Origin: Roseobacter sp. CCS2
Lineage (GTDB): Bacteria > Pseudomonadota > Alphaproteobacteria > Rhodobacterales > Rhodobacteraceae
Length of the DNA: 64,000 nt
Assembly (NCBI RefSeq): GCF_000169435.1
Contig: NZ_AAYB01000001.1
Span: 1,116,001 to 1,180,000 of the forward strand
Direction of reading: 5' to 3'
A program made the translations under genes and the position numbers. This document shows positions 48,873 to 59,521 of this stretch, in pieces. The notes under the pieces were generated by a model, which had not been told where the DNA came from, did no database searches, and saw only the letters and a program-made list of their open reading frames with translations. The stretch's first letter is position 1. Every line of letters starts with the position of its first letter.

Positions 48873-50496
48873 TCAAAGCTGGACCCATGCAACGCTGGCG
48901 CTGCAACTGCTGCGGATTGATCCGGGGCTTGGCGGTATTTGCATCCGCGCACGTGTCGGTCCGGTGCGTGACCGGTTGATGGCAATGGTTGATCCCGATG
49001 CAAGGCGCCTACATCCAGCGATTTCTGATGAAGCCCTTTTTGGCGGGTTGGACCTGTCAGCGACACTGGCAAGCGGTCATCTGGTGCAAGAACAGGGATT
49101 ATTGGCAACCCCCGGCACCCTTATTCTGGCGATGGCAGAACGGGCGACGACTGGGCTTGCTGCACGATTGGCTGTGGCTTTGGATAAAGGGAAAAACCAC
49201 ACTCTGGTGGCTTTGGACGAAGGGGCCGAACCCGACGAATGCCTGAACCCTAAACTGGCGGAACGGCTGGCGTTTCATGTGGATTTGTCGGACTGCTGCT
49301 TAGCCGATCTGACCGACGCGGTTATCACCAATAAAAACGCTATCGCGCCTCGCGCTGTCACAATGTCGGGCGACATCACTGCGCAAATAGCCCGCATTGC
49401 AGATAATCTTGGGATCGACAGTATGCGGGCACCCATGTTTGCTATCCGCACCGCGCGGGCGCATGCCGCGCTTAACGGTCGGGGCACCGTCATCGTCGAG
49501 GACCTTGAAATCGCCTGCGCGCTGACCCTGGCCCATCGCGCAACGCGGATGCCGGAACCCGAAACCGGGGAAGAGCCGCCCGCGCCACCCCCCGATCAAG
49601 AGAGCCAAAACAATACAGAAGAAAGCTTTGACCTGCCGGATGAGCTGCTTTTGGATGCGGTACGTGCGCTATTGCCAGATAACCTGCTTGACCAACTCAC
49701 TGCCCAAAAGGCGCGCGCCGGACGCGGCAATGGCACTGGTGCGGCGCATAAAGGCAACAGACGCGGTAGACCGCTGCCATCGCGGGCCGGACGGATCAGC
49801 GATGGCGCGCGCATTGATATTATTGGGACACTGCGTGCAGCAGCCCCTTGGCAAACGATCAGACGCAATGCGACGGGGCGCGCCGGACTGCAGATCAGAC
49901 CTGCCGATATTCGGATCAAACGGTTTGAAGAAAAATCCGACCGGCTGTTGATCTTTACGGTCGATGCATCAGGGTCTTCTGCGCTGACACGTTTGGCTGA
50001 GGCCAAAGGCGCTGTCGAGCTGCTGTTGGCCCAAGCCTATGCCCGCCGCGATCACGTTGCCTTGGTGGCATTCCGCGGCACTGATGCAGAGCTGTTGTTG
50101 CCGCCGACGCGTTCACTTGTGCAAACAAAACGGCGGTTGGCCGGATTGCCTGGGGGCGGTGGTACACCATTGGCCGCTGGTATGATGACAGCATTCGAAC
50201 AAGCAATCCAAGCGACGCGACGCGGATTGACGCCCACGATTGCAATCCTGACAGACGGCCGTGCAAATATTGCGCTGGATGGCAAAGCAGATCGCAAACA
50301 GGCCGCAACTGACGCACAGCAAATTGCCCGGGTGTTGCGCGCACATGGCACCGATGCGATTGTTATCGACACAGGCAACCGGCCGGAACCGGCACTACGC
50401 AATCTTGCGCAAACGATGGATGCGGCCTATCTGCCGCTGCCACGCGCCGATGCTGAACGGCTTTCGAAATCCGTCGCGACAGCGTTGGGCGACTGA
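48865..50496 (+). CDS. bchD: Magnesium chelatase subunit D
   Basis: A 543-residue protein: an N-terminal AAA+-like domain (about 10-240) homologous to BchI but without its P-loop, an acidic/proline linker (EPPAPPPDQESQNNTEE, about 235-251), and a C-terminal von Willebrand A domain (about 350-540) with the MIDAS motif DASGSS. The start is TTG at 48865 within the bchI end (LANQSWTHATLALQLLR); an upstream-extended frame is not plausible. Its stop overlaps the bchO start by one base (TGATG). Confidence 0.92.
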   Translation: MANQSWTHATLALQLLRIDPGLGGICIRARVGPVRDRLMAMVDPDARRLHPAISDEALFGGLDLSATLASGHLVQEQGLLATPGTLILAMAERATTGLAARLAVALDKGKNHTLVALDEGAEPDECLNPKLAERLAFHVDLSDCCLADLTDAVITNKNAIAPRAVTMSGDITAQIARIADNLGIDSMRAPMFAIRTARAHAALNGRGTVIVEDLEIACALTLAHRATRMPEPETGEEPPAPPPDQESQNNTEESFDLPDELLLDAVRALLPDNLLDQLTAQKARAGRGNGTGAAHKGNRRGRPLPSRAGRISDGARIDIIGTLRAAAPWQTIRRNATGRAGLQIRPADIRIKRFEEKSDRLLIFTVDASGSSALTRLAEAKGAVELLLAQAYARRDHVALVAFRGTDAELLLPPTRSLVQTKRRLAGLPGGGGTPLAAGMMTAFEQAIQATRRGLTPTIAILTDGRANIALDGKADRKQAATDAQQIARVLRAHGTDAIVIDTGNRPEPALRNLAQTMDAAYLPLPRADAERLSKSVATALGD

Positions 50497-51341
50497 TGCG
50501 TTGGCCCGATGACGCCAAGGGTTGGCCTCTTACTGATTATTCTCGCCAAGTTCTGCATCGGCCGCATCGTTGGCACATTCAGGAACATGGTGAAGGTCCT
50601 TTGATCCTGCTGATTCACGGTGCGGGCGGTGGCACACAAAGCTTTCGGGGTCTGTTTCCTATTCTGGCCCAAACGCACAGGGTTGTGGCAGTCGATTTGC
50701 CCGGTCAGGGGTTTACACAACTGGGTGCACAACAGCGGTGTGGTTTGGATCATATGTCAGAGGATCTTCTTGCCCTGTGCCGCAACCAAGGCTGGACGCC
50801 AGACATTGTTGTTGGTCATTCGGCGGGTGCAGCCATCGCCCTTCGGATGTGGGAACTGGGGATGCGCCCCACAGGGCGGATTGTCGGGATCAATGCAGCC
50901 CTTGGCAATTTCAAAGGCGTGGCAGGGTGGCTGTTTCCGATGATGGCAAAGGCGCTTGCGGCAACACCTTTCAGTGCGGGCGTTTTTGCAAGCACAACAA
51001 CACGCAGCAGCGTGCGCAATCTGGTTCAAGGCACCGGCTCTCATCTAGAGCAGGATGGATTAGAGCTTTATTACAGGCTTGCGACCGACAAAGGTCATGT
51101 TGATGCGACTTTGTCTATGATGGCGCAGTGGTCATTGGATGGGCTGCTTTTGCGTTTAGCCCAGATTGATATTCCCGTTCATCTGATCACCGGCTTGGGC
51201 GACAAAGCTGTTCCGCCGCAGGTCAGCCGCGATGCGGTACAAATTCTTCCGCATGCAACGCTTACTGAATTATCCGGGTTAGGGCATCTGGCCCATGAAG
51301 AAGATCCTTTGGCGATCGCTCATCTGATCCTTAAAACGTAA
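50496..51341 (+). CDS. bchO: Alpha/beta-hydrolase BchO, bacteriochlorophyll biosynthesis-associated
   Basis: A 281-residue alpha/beta-hydrolase, always found next to bchID. Oxyanion strand LLIHGAGGGTQSFRGL, nucleophile elbow VVGHSAGAAIALRM, acid segment HLITGLGDKAVPP, and catalytic His in LSGLGHLAHEEDPLAI. Its biochemical role is unclear, but it is conserved with Mg chelatase in purple bacteria and has been suggested to act in pigment metabolism. Last gene of crtA-bchIDO, convergent with cycA. Confidence 0.93.
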   Translation: MRWPDDAKGWPLTDYSRQVLHRPHRWHIQEHGEGPLILLIHGAGGGTQSFRGLFPILAQTHRVVAVDLPGQGFTQLGAQQRCGLDHMSEDLLALCRNQGWTPDIVVGHSAGAAIALRMWELGMRPTGRIVGINAALGNFKGVAGWLFPMMAKALAATPFSAGVFASTTTRSSVRNLVQGTGSHLEQDGLELYYRLATDKGHVDATLSMMAQWSLDGLLLRLAQIDIPVHLITGLGDKAVPPQVSRDAVQILPHATLTELSGLGHLAHEEDPLAIAHLILKT

Positions 51342-51370
51342 AAGGCCGCCAGAGTTTCCTCTGACGGCCT
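51341..51370. terminator. Intrinsic terminator between bchO and cycA
   Basis: On the minus strand a 12-bp stem AGGCCGTCAGAG/CTCTGGCGGCCT with a GAAA tetraloop and one G-T pair, followed by TTTT. It terminates cycA and, in the other direction, is close to the bchO stop. Confidence 0.88.
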
Positions 51371-51392
51371 GAATACGATGGTAAAAAGCAGA

Positions 51393-51872
51393 TTAGTTGG
51401 TCGCTGTTGCGTCCTCTTCTGCTGCTTCTTCCTCAGCACCGAATGTCGCGATGTATGCGTACAAATCAAAAGCCTGCTCTTCTTGGCGGACCTGATAGGC
51501 CATCTTGCCACGCGCACGACGGTTATCAAGCGTCTCGCGCAGCCAACCTGTTGGGTCCTGAACGTAACCAACGAAAGCTTCTTCTGTCCAAACAGTTTCT
51601 GCTTCGCCCAACTCAATCAGCGCATCGCTGTAACGGAAATCTTCAACAGAACCCATGGTGCGGCCAGCAAGGCCATAAAGGTTCGGGCCTGTGCGGGCAT
51701 TGCGGCCAGCAAGTACTTCACCGGATGCGTCTGCGATAACATGGCATGCCACGCATTGGCGGTTAAATTGCTCTTCACCAGAGGCGACGTCACCAACGGT
51801 GGCGGCATGGCCGTCTGCGAATGCAGGAGCAGAGAGAACTGCGAGTGCAGCTGCGATTGTAAACTTTTTCAT
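51393..51872 (-). CDS. cycA: Cytochrome c2
   Basis: A 159-residue soluble periplasmic cytochrome c. Start is ATG at 51872 (KKFTIAAALAVLSAPAFADG signal peptide). The heme motif CVACH lies in GEEQFNRQCVACHVIA, with TGPNLYGLAGR and the Met ligand in ARGKMAYQV. The C-terminal tail is acidic (GAEEEAAEEDATATN). It carries electrons from the bc1 complex (petABC) to the photosynthetic reaction centre and to oxidase. It lies beside hemA in this cluster. Confidence 0.94.
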   Translation of the reverse strand: MKKFTIAAALAVLSAPAFADGHAATVGDVASGEEQFNRQCVACHVIADASGEVLAGRNARTGPNLYGLAGRTMGSVEDFRYSDALIELGEAETVWTEEAFVGYVQDPTGWLRETLDNRRARGKMAYQVRQEEQAFDLYAYIATFGAEEEAAEEDATATN

Positions 51873-51984
51873 GATCGTATTCCTCTTCGATCTAGTTCTG
51901 TGACCGTTTGCCCCAGTCAAACTGTAATGTAACGCAACAGCCGGGACGGTCCACCCCTGCATGCAAAAGATTGCGTGATAAGCG

Positions 51985-53199
51985 CTATGCCACCGCATGC
52001 GCAAGGGCGCATTGCTTCCACAAAACCCTTAAAGCATTGATAAGATGGTCAATATCAGCGTCTGTGTGCAAAGGTGACGGCGTAAACCGCAACCGCTCTG
52101 TTCCTTTGGGAACCGTCGGATAATTGATCGGCTGCACATAAATATCCCATTCACGCATCAAATAATCCGCCAACATCCGAGTCTTGACCGGATCGCCAAT
52201 CATCACCGGAATGATGTGGCTGTCGTTTTCCATGTGGGGAATACCTTCGCGATCCAATGCGGCACGCATGCGCGCGACCTGACGCTTTTGTTGCACGCGC
52301 TCAAACTCAGAGTTTTTGAGATAGGCAATTGATGTTCGCGCTGCTGCTGCAACGGCAGGCGGCAAAGCTGTCGTGAAGATAAAACCAGACGCAAAACTAC
52401 GGATAAAATCGCAAAGCGCCGCTGAACCCGTGATGTAGCCACCAACAACGCCATAGGCTTTGCCCAAGGTGCCTTCGATCAGGGTGATCCGGTCTGCGAT
52501 ACCTTCGCGCTCACTCACACCGCCACCACGAGGGCCGTACATGCCGACAGCGTGCACCTCATCCAGATAGGTCATCGCACCATATTTTTCGGCCACTTCG
52601 ACGATTTCCTTGATCGGGGCAATGTCGCCATCCATGGAATAGACGCTTTCAAAGGCTACGATCTTGGGCACGTCCGCTGGCAAGCAACGCAACTTCATTT
52701 CCAAGTCATGCACGTCGTTATGCTTCCAAATAACTTTCTGCGCCCGGCTGTGGCGGATCCCTTCGATCATCGACGCGTGATTGCCCGCGTCCGACAAGAT
52801 CACGCAGTTTTCCAAACGACTGCCCAAAGTCGAAAGTGCCGCCCAGTTCGACACATAGCCCGAGGTAAACAGCAGCGCCGCTTCCTTGCCATGCAGATCT
52901 GCCAATTCATGCTCCAGCAGCAGATGGTCATGGTTTGTGCCCGAAATGTTGCGCGTGCCACCCGCACCTGTGCCTGTACGCTCGACCGCTTCGCACATGG
53001 CTTCGATCACTTTTGGGTGCTGACCCATGCCCAGATAATCGTTGGAACACCAAACGGTGACATCCCGCACACCTTCGTCGGTATGATTGGCCGCCCTTGG
53101 AAACTTGCCGCAATTGCGCTCAAGTTCGGCGAAGTATCGATAGTTTCCCTCATCTTTCAATTGGGTCAACTGGGCATTGAATAGGGCGTCAAAATCCAT
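51985..53199 (-). CDS. hemA: 5-Aminolevulinate synthase
   Basis: A 404-residue PLP enzyme that makes ALA from glycine and succinyl-CoA (Shemin pathway). Motifs: [67 protein letters not shown], and [14 protein letters not shown] with the PLP-binding Lys. The start at 53199 ([14 protein letters not shown]) is the family start; 17 in-frame codons upstream are not conserved. Last gene of the puh/acsF operon, giving local control of tetrapyrrole supply. Confidence 0.95.
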   Translation of the reverse strand: MDFDALFNAQLTQLKDEGNYRYFAELERNCGKFPRAANHTDEGVRDVTVWCSNDYLGMGQHPKVIEAMCEAVERTGTGAGGTRNISGTNHDHLLLEHELADLHGKEAALLFTSGYVSNWAALSTLGSRLENCVILSDAGNHASMIEGIRHSRAQKVIWKHNDVHDLEMKLRCLPADVPKIVAFESVYSMDGDIAPIKEIVEVAEKYGAMTYLDEVHAVGMYGPRGGGVSEREGIADRITLIEGTLGKAYGVVGGYITGSAALCDFIRSFASGFIFTTALPPAVAAAARTSIAYLKNSEFERVQQKRQVARMRAALDREGIPHMENDSHIIPVMIGDPVKTRMLADYLMREWDIYVQPINYPTVPKGTERLRFTPSPLHTDADIDHLINALRVLWKQCALAHAVA

Positions 53200-53204
53200 T
53201 GATC

Positions 53205-53990
53205 TTATCTTTCTTCTTTGGTCATCGTTTTCGGCGCAGGAAGCATCCAACGCCAGAGTTTCGCATCAGGCAGCGGCACCACCATCAGCCAGTGTTCAAG
53301 CAAGGCAAGGCCCGCCATTGCGGTCAGTAAGGCAAAGCCGACGATCGTGACGTCCGATCCGGCGGTCCACAATCGTTCGGCGCAAACCGCCAACAATGCA
53401 GTCAGCAGGGTGATCGCCGCTGGGAAGGCAAGCGTTACCGGGCCGCGCCGAAAGTATGATTTCAGATGCGATAGCTTGTCTGGCACAAATTCCGTGTTGA
53501 TCCGTGGCACCCCATAAAACAGGTTCAGCTTGGCCGAAATACGCGCGAGAAACAGCACCAGATAGGTTGCCAGGGCAATACGGTTGGCCGCACCATCCGA
53601 CGCAATCACAAGGCCCCAAAGCCCCAGGACAAGTGCCAATTCGTGATAGGCTACCGTCTGAAAGGCACGGAAAAACCGGTCGCGCCCGATCAGACCGGGT
53701 GGGCATTCATCCCGCTGCGGGCCAGTGATGACGCCTGCAAGAAAAGCAAGTTCAATCCAGCCCCAAATCGCCAAAGCGCCAGCAAAACCAACGTAAGCGC
53801 CAAAGACTGTAGCATCATCCAAAGATGCCGAAACCGCCCAAACGCCCAGCGCCAGCAAAGGTAGACCCATAAACACGGTCATCCCATGCGTGCCCAAACG
53901 ATCCGCCCGGCGCACCGCCACCAAAATCGCCCCGGTGGAAAACCACCAGACGAAAATAGCAATCAGCGATGCGATCCAAGGCGATGTCAT
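53205..53990 (-). CDS. puhE: Photosynthetic complex assembly protein PuhE
   Basis: A 261-residue membrane protein (DUF3623 type) with about seven hydrophobic helices: [40 protein letters not shown], and conserved [44 protein letters not shown] and [20 protein letters not shown]. It is conserved with puhABC and modulates reaction-centre/photopigment levels. Start overlaps the acsF stop by one base (TAATG). Confidence 0.93.
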   Translation of the reverse strand: MTSPWIASLIAIFVWWFSTGAILVAVRRADRLGTHGMTVFMGLPLLALGVWAVSASLDDATVFGAYVGFAGALAIWGWIELAFLAGVITGPQRDECPPGLIGRDRFFRAFQTVAYHELALVLGLWGLVIASDGAANRIALATYLVLFLARISAKLNLFYGVPRINTEFVPDKLSHLKSYFRRGPVTLAFPAAITLLTALLAVCAERLWTAGSDVTIVGFALLTAMAGLALLEHWLMVVPLPDAKLWRWMLPAPKTMTKEER

Positions 53991-55108
53991 TAGTAGGCAG
54001 GCTCCAAACGGGGGCTATCAGGCACCGCATTCTTGTGAACAGGAATGGTCAAAAGCGAAACAAACGCAAAACCAGCTTTTGCCGACCCCGCCATCCGCTT
54101 GACCCAACCACCAACGCCACCTTGCTTGCGGCCTGCTGCGATCTGCACATTGGCATCCTGCATGCGGTTCAAAGTTGGTTCCCAACGCGGGTGATTGATG
54201 TCCAAAGTCATCGGGAACACCTGTGTTGTGATTTCTGACGTGACGCGGAACACTTCTTGACCGTACCACTTTGGATCAACGCCCAGCGCCTTGTGGAACT
54301 CAGGACGTTGGTGATCACGTACCCACATGGTCGAAAAGACCGCTGTGAGGAAGAACTTGATCCAAAGCTTGTTTATTCGGCCTTCGGTCAATTGTGGATC
54401 GGTCTTCAACAGCAGGGCAAATGCCTCTCCATGCGAAAACTCATCGTTGCACCATTCGCGGAACCACTTGAAAATAGGGTGGAATCGCATTTCTGGGTGC
54501 TTTTCCAGATGGCGGAAGATGGTGATGTAGCGGGCATAGCCGATCTTTTCAGACAGATAAGTCGCGTAATAGATGAACTTGGGGCGGAAGTAGGTGTACT
54601 TCTTCGCTTGCGTCAGGAACCCGAGGTTTACGGCAATGCCAGCCTCGCGCAGCGCATCGTTGATGAAACCAGCATGGCGGGCCTCATCACGGGCCATCAG
54701 CTGGAACAGCGTTGTGATGTCCTCATTCGATCCGCGGCGTTTCATCTCTTTATACAGCACACAGCCCGAAAATTCGGCGGTACAGCTGGAAATCAGGAAA
54801 TCAATGAATTCCGCTTTCAATGCGGGCTCCATCCCGTCCCAATCAACGTCGTCCCAATCTTCGTTCTTTTTGAAGTGACCCTTGTTGGGGTCGGCCTTCA
54901 TTTGAGCAATCAGCACGTCCCATTCATCGCGGACAGAGGATACATCAATCGCGTCCATCTCATCAAAATCAGTGGTGTAGAAACGCGGGGTCAGTAGCGT
55001 GTTCGACATCGCAACTTGCGTTGCTTCTTCATTGGTCAGCGGCGGCAGGGCCTCTTGCGCGGCAATAGCCTCTTCTGCGGTGGCGGCTGTGGATGAGTGC
55101 ATATTCAT
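53990..55108 (-). CDS. acsF: Magnesium-protoporphyrin IX monomethyl ester oxidative cyclase (oxygen-dependent)
   Basis: A 372-residue diiron enzyme that forms ring E of (bacterio)chlorophyll using O2. The ferritin-like core is seen in FIDFLISSCTAEFSGCVLYK, TTLFQLMARDEARHAGFIND, EKHPEMRFHPIFKWFREWCN and DEFSHGEAFALLL, with Glu/His ligands in EARH and EFSH. Normal length. The aerobic enzyme fits an aerobic anoxygenic phototroph. It overlaps the stop of bciE by 4 bp (ATGA). Confidence 0.96.
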   Translation of the reverse strand: MNMHSSTAATAEEAIAAQEALPPLTNEEATQVAMSNTLLTPRFYTTDFDEMDAIDVSSVRDEWDVLIAQMKADPNKGHFKKNEDWDDVDWDGMEPALKAEFIDFLISSCTAEFSGCVLYKEMKRRGSNEDITTLFQLMARDEARHAGFINDALREAGIAVNLGFLTQAKKYTYFRPKFIYYATYLSEKIGYARYITIFRHLEKHPEMRFHPIFKWFREWCNDEFSHGEAFALLLKTDPQLTEGRINKLWIKFFLTAVFSTMWVRDHQRPEFHKALGVDPKWYGQEVFRVTSEITTQVFPMTLDINHPRWEPTLNRMQDANVQIAAGRKQGGVGGWVKRMAGSAKAGFAFVSLLTIPVHKNAVPDSPRLEPAY

Positions 55109-55401
55109 GACATCACCTCTTCGCTGAATGAGAATTCACACAGTTCCATGAATTCAAAATCACCTGTTGCACGGGTCCACATTTGTTCGATCTTGGACGC
55201 GCGGGTGATCACAGCGGTGCGCTGCTCTTCGATCATTTCGCCAAAAGCGGCCATGATCTCTGGTCCTTGAACCTGTACAGTGTCACCGGGGTTGATGACC
55301 GCGCCGTTGTCCAACCGGACATGCGCAGACAGTTCTTCAAAACGATGCGAGATTGTCACCGTGCATGGCGCGGTTTCTTTCTCTCTTAAAAATAGTCCCA
55401 T
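55105..55401 (-). CDS. bciE: Cyclase accessory subunit BciE
   Basis: A 98-residue soluble protein placed immediately upstream of acsF, the position and size of BciE, the second subunit required by the alphaproteobacterial class of O2-dependent cyclase. Features: CTVTISHRFEELSAHVRLDN, NPGDTVQVQGPEIMAAFGEM, and an acidic C-terminus (FMELCEFSFSEEVMS). Translational coupling to acsF (4-nt overlap) supports equimolar production. The identification rests on position, size and general similarity to the small protein described in Rhodobacter. Confidence 0.8.
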   Translation of the reverse strand: MGLFLREKETAPCTVTISHRFEELSAHVRLDNGAVINPGDTVQVQGPEIMAAFGEMIEEQRTAVITRASKIEQMWTRATGDFEFMELCEFSFSEEVMS

Positions 55402-55449
55402 GTGAGTTCCCTTTCACATTAGGCGCAGGGGGCTAACCCGCGCACGGTT

Positions 55450-55908
55450 TCAATCAAGCAGCTTGGCAAAAGCTGCCACGTTATCTTTGCCGTATCCGAT
55501 CAGTTCGACTCGTAAATCAGTGGTGTCGTCAATGATGGCGATATTGCCATTCTCGCGGCGCACCACCTGAACCGGGGCGTCCCCGGTCACGTTGTTCTTA
55601 AAGCGCTCGCGGTCAATCACGCGTCCGATCACACCCAAGAAACCGGCCTTTTCGTCTGACGATGATGCAATAAGCGTGCCATCAAGTATGCTGACCTCGT
55701 AGATACCGCTGCGGTCGCCTTCCATCACAACCGCAAGCGATTGCACGATAGGTGCTTCGACCAGCACACCCCGGTTTGGCACGTCAAACCATTGCGCATA
55801 AGCGACAATAGCAAGGCTGGCCGCCATCAGGGCAAACATCGCCTGCACCAAGATCCGAGGGACCATTTCTTTGTCGCGGTGACGCATTTGTTGTTCAAGT
55901 TGTGACAT
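55450..55908 (-). CDS. puhC: Photosynthetic complex assembly protein PuhC
   Basis: A 152-residue protein with one N-terminal transmembrane helix (RILVQAMFALMAASLAIVAY) and a periplasmic beta-rich domain (VVMEGDRSGIYEVSILDGTL, VIGRVIDRERFKNNVTGDAP, VRRENGNIAIIDDTTDLRVE). It matches PuhC, which helps assembly of the reaction-centre/LH1 core. It lies between puhB and bciE, 5 bp downstream of puhB. Confidence 0.93.
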   Translation of the reverse strand: MSQLEQQMRHRDKEMVPRILVQAMFALMAASLAIVAYAQWFDVPNRGVLVEAPIVQSLAVVMEGDRSGIYEVSILDGTLIASSSDEKAGFLGVIGRVIDRERFKNNVTGDAPVQVVRRENGNIAIIDDTTDLRVELIGYGKDNVAAFAKLLD

Positions 55909-55913
55909 GATGC

Positions 55914-56552
55914 TTACTCCGCTGCGACGGCATTGCCGTCTTGTTGGCTGACGCGTTCAATGCGTGGTTCGGAAATGCGGGTTTCTGCCGCTTCTGCAAA
56001 GATACGGGCGACACTTTCGGCATCCGGGATGCAGCGCAGCGCTGGCTGGGCCCGCGCCATGCGCCACGGCCGGACATGCGGCCAGGACATGAGATAGGAA
56101 ATCCGGGTTTCACCGATCAGTTCAAACGCCAGCGTGCCGTGGCCGGATGATTTAAGGTCCAGTTTCGCTGTCCCGATCCAAGTATAGGGCAAGTTCAGCG
56201 TCATGGTGAGTGCCGCACCAATCCGCATCGCCACCCGCTTGTTTGTCAGCGTGTAAACGGTCGAACGCGCTTGGACGTAAGCGATGCCATACAGAATGCC
56301 GCAAGCGACAATGCCGGACAGGATAAAGGGGACACCATGCATCAATGCAATGCCAAAAGGTGCATCAGCGGATGAAACCCCAACACGCCAGAAGGCAAGC
56401 AAGGCAAAGTAACCCATGACCCAACGCACACCTAAAGCCTCGCGCGCCAGACGGCGTGGATCAGGGGCGCCTTGCCACAAGATATGTTCCCCTTCTGGCA
56501 ACTGCTCAGGCAGTCCCCGGATCGGTTCAAAGTTAAAATCGTCGTGGCTCAT
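55914..56552 (-). CDS. puhB: Photosynthetic complex assembly protein PuhB
   Basis: A 212-residue membrane protein with three to four hydrophobic segments and a bPH (pleckstrin-like) domain: FEPIRGLPEQLPEGEHILWQ, GAPDPRRLAREALGVRWVMG, VYTLTNKRVAMRIGAALTMT and LNLPYTWIGTAKLDLKSSGH. PuhB is needed for reaction-centre assembly. It follows puhA by 72 bp. Confidence 0.95.
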   Translation of the reverse strand: MSHDDFNFEPIRGLPEQLPEGEHILWQGAPDPRRLAREALGVRWVMGYFALLAFWRVGVSSADAPFGIALMHGVPFILSGIVACGILYGIAYVQARSTVYTLTNKRVAMRIGAALTMTLNLPYTWIGTAKLDLKSSGHGTLAFELIGETRISYLMSWPHVRPWRMARAQPALRCIPDAESVARIFAEAAETRISEPRIERVSQQDGNAVAAE

Positions 56553-56624
56553 GGCACATTCCCTCGCTTTTATCTTGGTGGCCCCGGTGGCTGGCCGGGA
56601 TCACCTATTCGTTCATCGTATAGA

Positions 56625-57383
56625 TCAGGAGGCGTACATCGTGCCGCCGGCGTAATACGCCATGATCTTGTCTTCCTCGAGCAGGGTGACCTGCTCCATG
56701 CTTTTGGTTGTAGGTACGTTGTCCCAATTGCTGGCCATCAGCGACCGCACGACCACACGGTCTGTACCGATCTTGGCCATATTCATGGGGATCAGGCGTG
56801 TTTTACCTGAACCTTCGGGGTTCAGATCAACAGTCAGAAAGCGGACCATCTGCTCTGGCACATCAACCCACATATCTGTGACACGGCCAACGACCTCGCC
56901 GTCACGACCGACGACAGGCTTTCCACGCGGATCACGACCGGCAGACACCTTGAAGTCTTCCAAACCGGCCATTGGTTTGATCTTGACGTGACCATGTGCG
57001 TCCAACTCTGGCTCATCGCGGCGCGGCGCCCAAGCGGCGGGGCCGACACCATCAACCATCGGATCACCTGTTGGAATCCAAGGAGAACCGCTCGACGCAG
57101 AAGACTGCGCCAAGGCCAGATCACCCCGCATTTTGCCTTCTTCGTATTCACGCGAGGGCACTGTCAGCTCACCACGCCCATCACGCAGTTTGAAGGTCTT
57201 TTCCTTTGGCAAAGGAAACAAGCTTTCGTTCGCTGGTACGCCATCATCGTCGTCGCGCAAAGGATAGCCTTCGCGCATATTTTCCGTTTGCAGATAATAG
57301 ACAAGCCCCGCAAAAAAGATCCAGAAGAGCCAAATTGCTGCGCTCGCCAGATCGAAGTCTCCAAAAAATTCTACACCAACCAT
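56625..57383 (-). CDS. puhA: Photosynthetic reaction centre H subunit
   Basis: A 252-residue H subunit. Start is the ATG at 57383 ([20 protein letters not shown]). One transmembrane helix ([20 protein letters not shown]) is followed by the large cytoplasmic PRC-barrel domain ([56 protein letters not shown]). The length is that of Rhodobacter PuhA. It stabilises the L/M core (whose puf genes are outside this window) and shapes the QB proton pathway. It follows lhaA by 19 bp. Confidence 0.97.
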   Translation of the reverse strand: MVGVEFFGDFDLASAAIWLFWIFFAGLVYYLQTENMREGYPLRDDDDGVPANESLFPLPKEKTFKLRDGRGELTVPSREYEEGKMRGDLALAQSSASSGSPWIPTGDPMVDGVGPAAWAPRRDEPELDAHGHVKIKPMAGLEDFKVSAGRDPRGKPVVGRDGEVVGRVTDMWVDVPEQMVRFLTVDLNPEGSGKTRLIPMNMAKIGTDRVVVRSLMASNWDNVPTTKSMEQVTLLEEDKIMAYYAGGTMYAS

Positions 57384-57402
57384 TTTGTTTTCCTTTCGGT
57401 GG

Positions 57403-58833
57403 TTAGGTCGGGAAATCTGCCAATCCCAGCTTGGCAGACCCCCGCGCATTGATTGGCCGCAGCCGCACAAGCGGCCCCAGCACAATGAGGGTTAGGAATA
57501 AAAGGCCAATTTCGGTGTGATAAACGACCGAATAGCCCGTGGCAGGCGTGGCGAGCGCCTCTCCCAAGGTGCCGTTCCCAGCGGCATGGTTCACAAGGTC
57601 GCGCAAGGCGCCCCCGATAAAGATGGACAGCCCCGCACCGGTGGCTTGCGCAGCCCCCCAGGCACCAAGGGCCAAACCACGACCGGCATTGCCAAGCGTG
57701 GGCATTGTCATGGCGGCGGTCAGAGTCGAGACGCCGAAAAGGCCGCCTCCGAAACCGATGAGGGCCGCACCAAGATAAAACAAGGCAGGTGATCCAACGG
57801 GCGCTGAAAAGATCACCGCGCAGAACGCGAGGATACCAGCAAGGATACCCCGGGCGCACATGCGAAACGGATCCATGCCCTTAGCCAACCAGCGCGCTGC
57901 AAAGCCAAAGGCAATCAGCGCCCCACCAGCCCACATCGCCGTCAGCAATGTTGTGGCAGACACGGACAGTCCCAAAATTTCACCGCCATAGGGTTCCAAC
58001 AACACATCTTGCATGTTGAACGCCATGGTCCCGATGAACACCACCGCCAACAGGCGACCCGCATCACCGCCTGCGGCCAAGTCTTTCCAAGCATCGCGGA
58101 AAGTGGGACTGGCTTCGGCGCGCTCTGCCTTGGTCATCGGTTTGACCTTTTCCTGCTTCCACAGGGCAATCAGGTTCAAAAGCAACGTGACGACAGCCGT
58201 GCCCTGCACAACCTGCACCAAACGCAGCGCGGAATAATCACGCAGCAAAGCACCAATCAGCACGGCTGCAACGGCCATGCCCACAAGGTTCATGACATAA
58301 AGCAAAGCCACAACCTTTGGCCGCGTTTCTTCGGTCGCTCGATCCGCTGCCAACGCCAGACCAGCTGTCTGCGTCATGTGCATGCCAAAACCCGTCATCA
58401 AAAACGCTAGGGCCGCGCCAACATAACCCGCAATCGGAAAGTCCAGCGTGCGATCACCAGACAGCACCAACAGCGCCATTGGCATAATCGCCAGACCACC
58501 GAACTGCCACATCGTGCCCAGCCAAAGGTATGGAATACGCTTCCACCCAATCGCAGATTTGTAGTTATCAGATTTATACCCAACCAGCGCGCGCAAGGGT
58601 GCGACCAAAACCGGCAAAGCAATCATCGCCGCGACCAGCATTGCGCCGATGTTCAGCTCAACAATCATCACCCGGTTCAGCGTACCTAGTAGCATAACAG
58701 CCGCCATGCCCACCGAAACTTGGAACAAGGATAGGCGCAGCAATTGGCCCAGCGGCAGATCATCACTGACCGCATCACTGAACGGCAGCAGATCAACTGA
58801 TATCTTTTTGAGGGATGAGGCTTTGAAGATCAT
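57403..58833 (-). CDS. lhaA: Light-harvesting complex assembly protein LhaA (PucC family MFS)
   Basis: A 476-residue membrane protein with twelve hydrophobic segments, of the BCD/PucC family: [80 protein letters not shown]. Located upstream of puhA it is LhaA, which assists LH1 assembly and bacteriochlorophyll delivery, rather than PucC of the LH2 operon. Overlaps bchM stop by 4 bp. Confidence 0.93.
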   Translation of the reverse strand: MIFKASSLKKISVDLLPFSDAVSDDLPLGQLLRLSLFQVSVGMAAVMLLGTLNRVMIVELNIGAMLVAAMIALPVLVAPLRALVGYKSDNYKSAIGWKRIPYLWLGTMWQFGGLAIMPMALLVLSGDRTLDFPIAGYVGAALAFLMTGFGMHMTQTAGLALAADRATEETRPKVVALLYVMNLVGMAVAAVLIGALLRDYSALRLVQVVQGTAVVTLLLNLIALWKQEKVKPMTKAERAEASPTFRDAWKDLAAGGDAGRLLAVVFIGTMAFNMQDVLLEPYGGEILGLSVSATTLLTAMWAGGALIAFGFAARWLAKGMDPFRMCARGILAGILAFCAVIFSAPVGSPALFYLGAALIGFGGGLFGVSTLTAAMTMPTLGNAGRGLALGAWGAAQATGAGLSIFIGGALRDLVNHAAGNGTLGEALATPATGYSVVYHTEIGLLFLTLIVLGPLVRLRPINARGSAKLGLADFPT

Positions 58834-59521
58834 GAGATTTTACCCTCGAAGACCAGAGCGTTGGAAATGTAGAAACCAGACTTCACACGGTCGACTTCAA
58901 CCAACCGCCCTTTGATGCTTGCATTGCGCAGCTCATTGGCAACGCCTGCTGTTGTCTGCGGGATCATCATCGGGCTGCGGTCCGCACGCGGGAATAACTT
59001 ACCCACACGCCACATCGCCATCAGCGCAGGCGTGCGCGGCGGTAGTGTAAAGACAAACTTGCCATTGATCCGCGAACTGGCCCTTCCCAGAAGGGCGGCG
59101 ATATCCGGTGCGCTGTAATAAATCATCGAATCCATCGCCAGCGCGTGATCGAACATACCGTTCGTCGCTTCCAGCATATCGCCAGCAACCCAAGTGATAT
59201 GTCCGGCCAAATTCGCAGGCATCCGCTGTTCAGCAATCCCGACCAAAGCAGGCGAGATATCGACGGCAACCACATCAGCCCCGCGTTGGGCCAGTTCCAC
59301 CGCCATAGCACCTGTGCCACAACCGGCATCCAAAACCCGCGCGCCGCGCAAATCTTCTGGCAGTTGCGCCAACATCAGTGCGCGCATCTTGTCACGCCCC
59401 GCACGTACCGTTGCGCGCACACCAGACACGGGCGCGTCCGATGTCAGACGCTCCCAAACCTTGGTGGCGGAACGGTCGAAATAATGCTCGACCCGGTCAC
59501 GTGTGGCGGCGTAGTCAGCCA

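Noticed and set aside
51923-51939. TGT-N11-ACA upstream of cycA as a PpsR site
   Set aside because: Spacing is 11, not 12, and there is no paired site, so it was not called.
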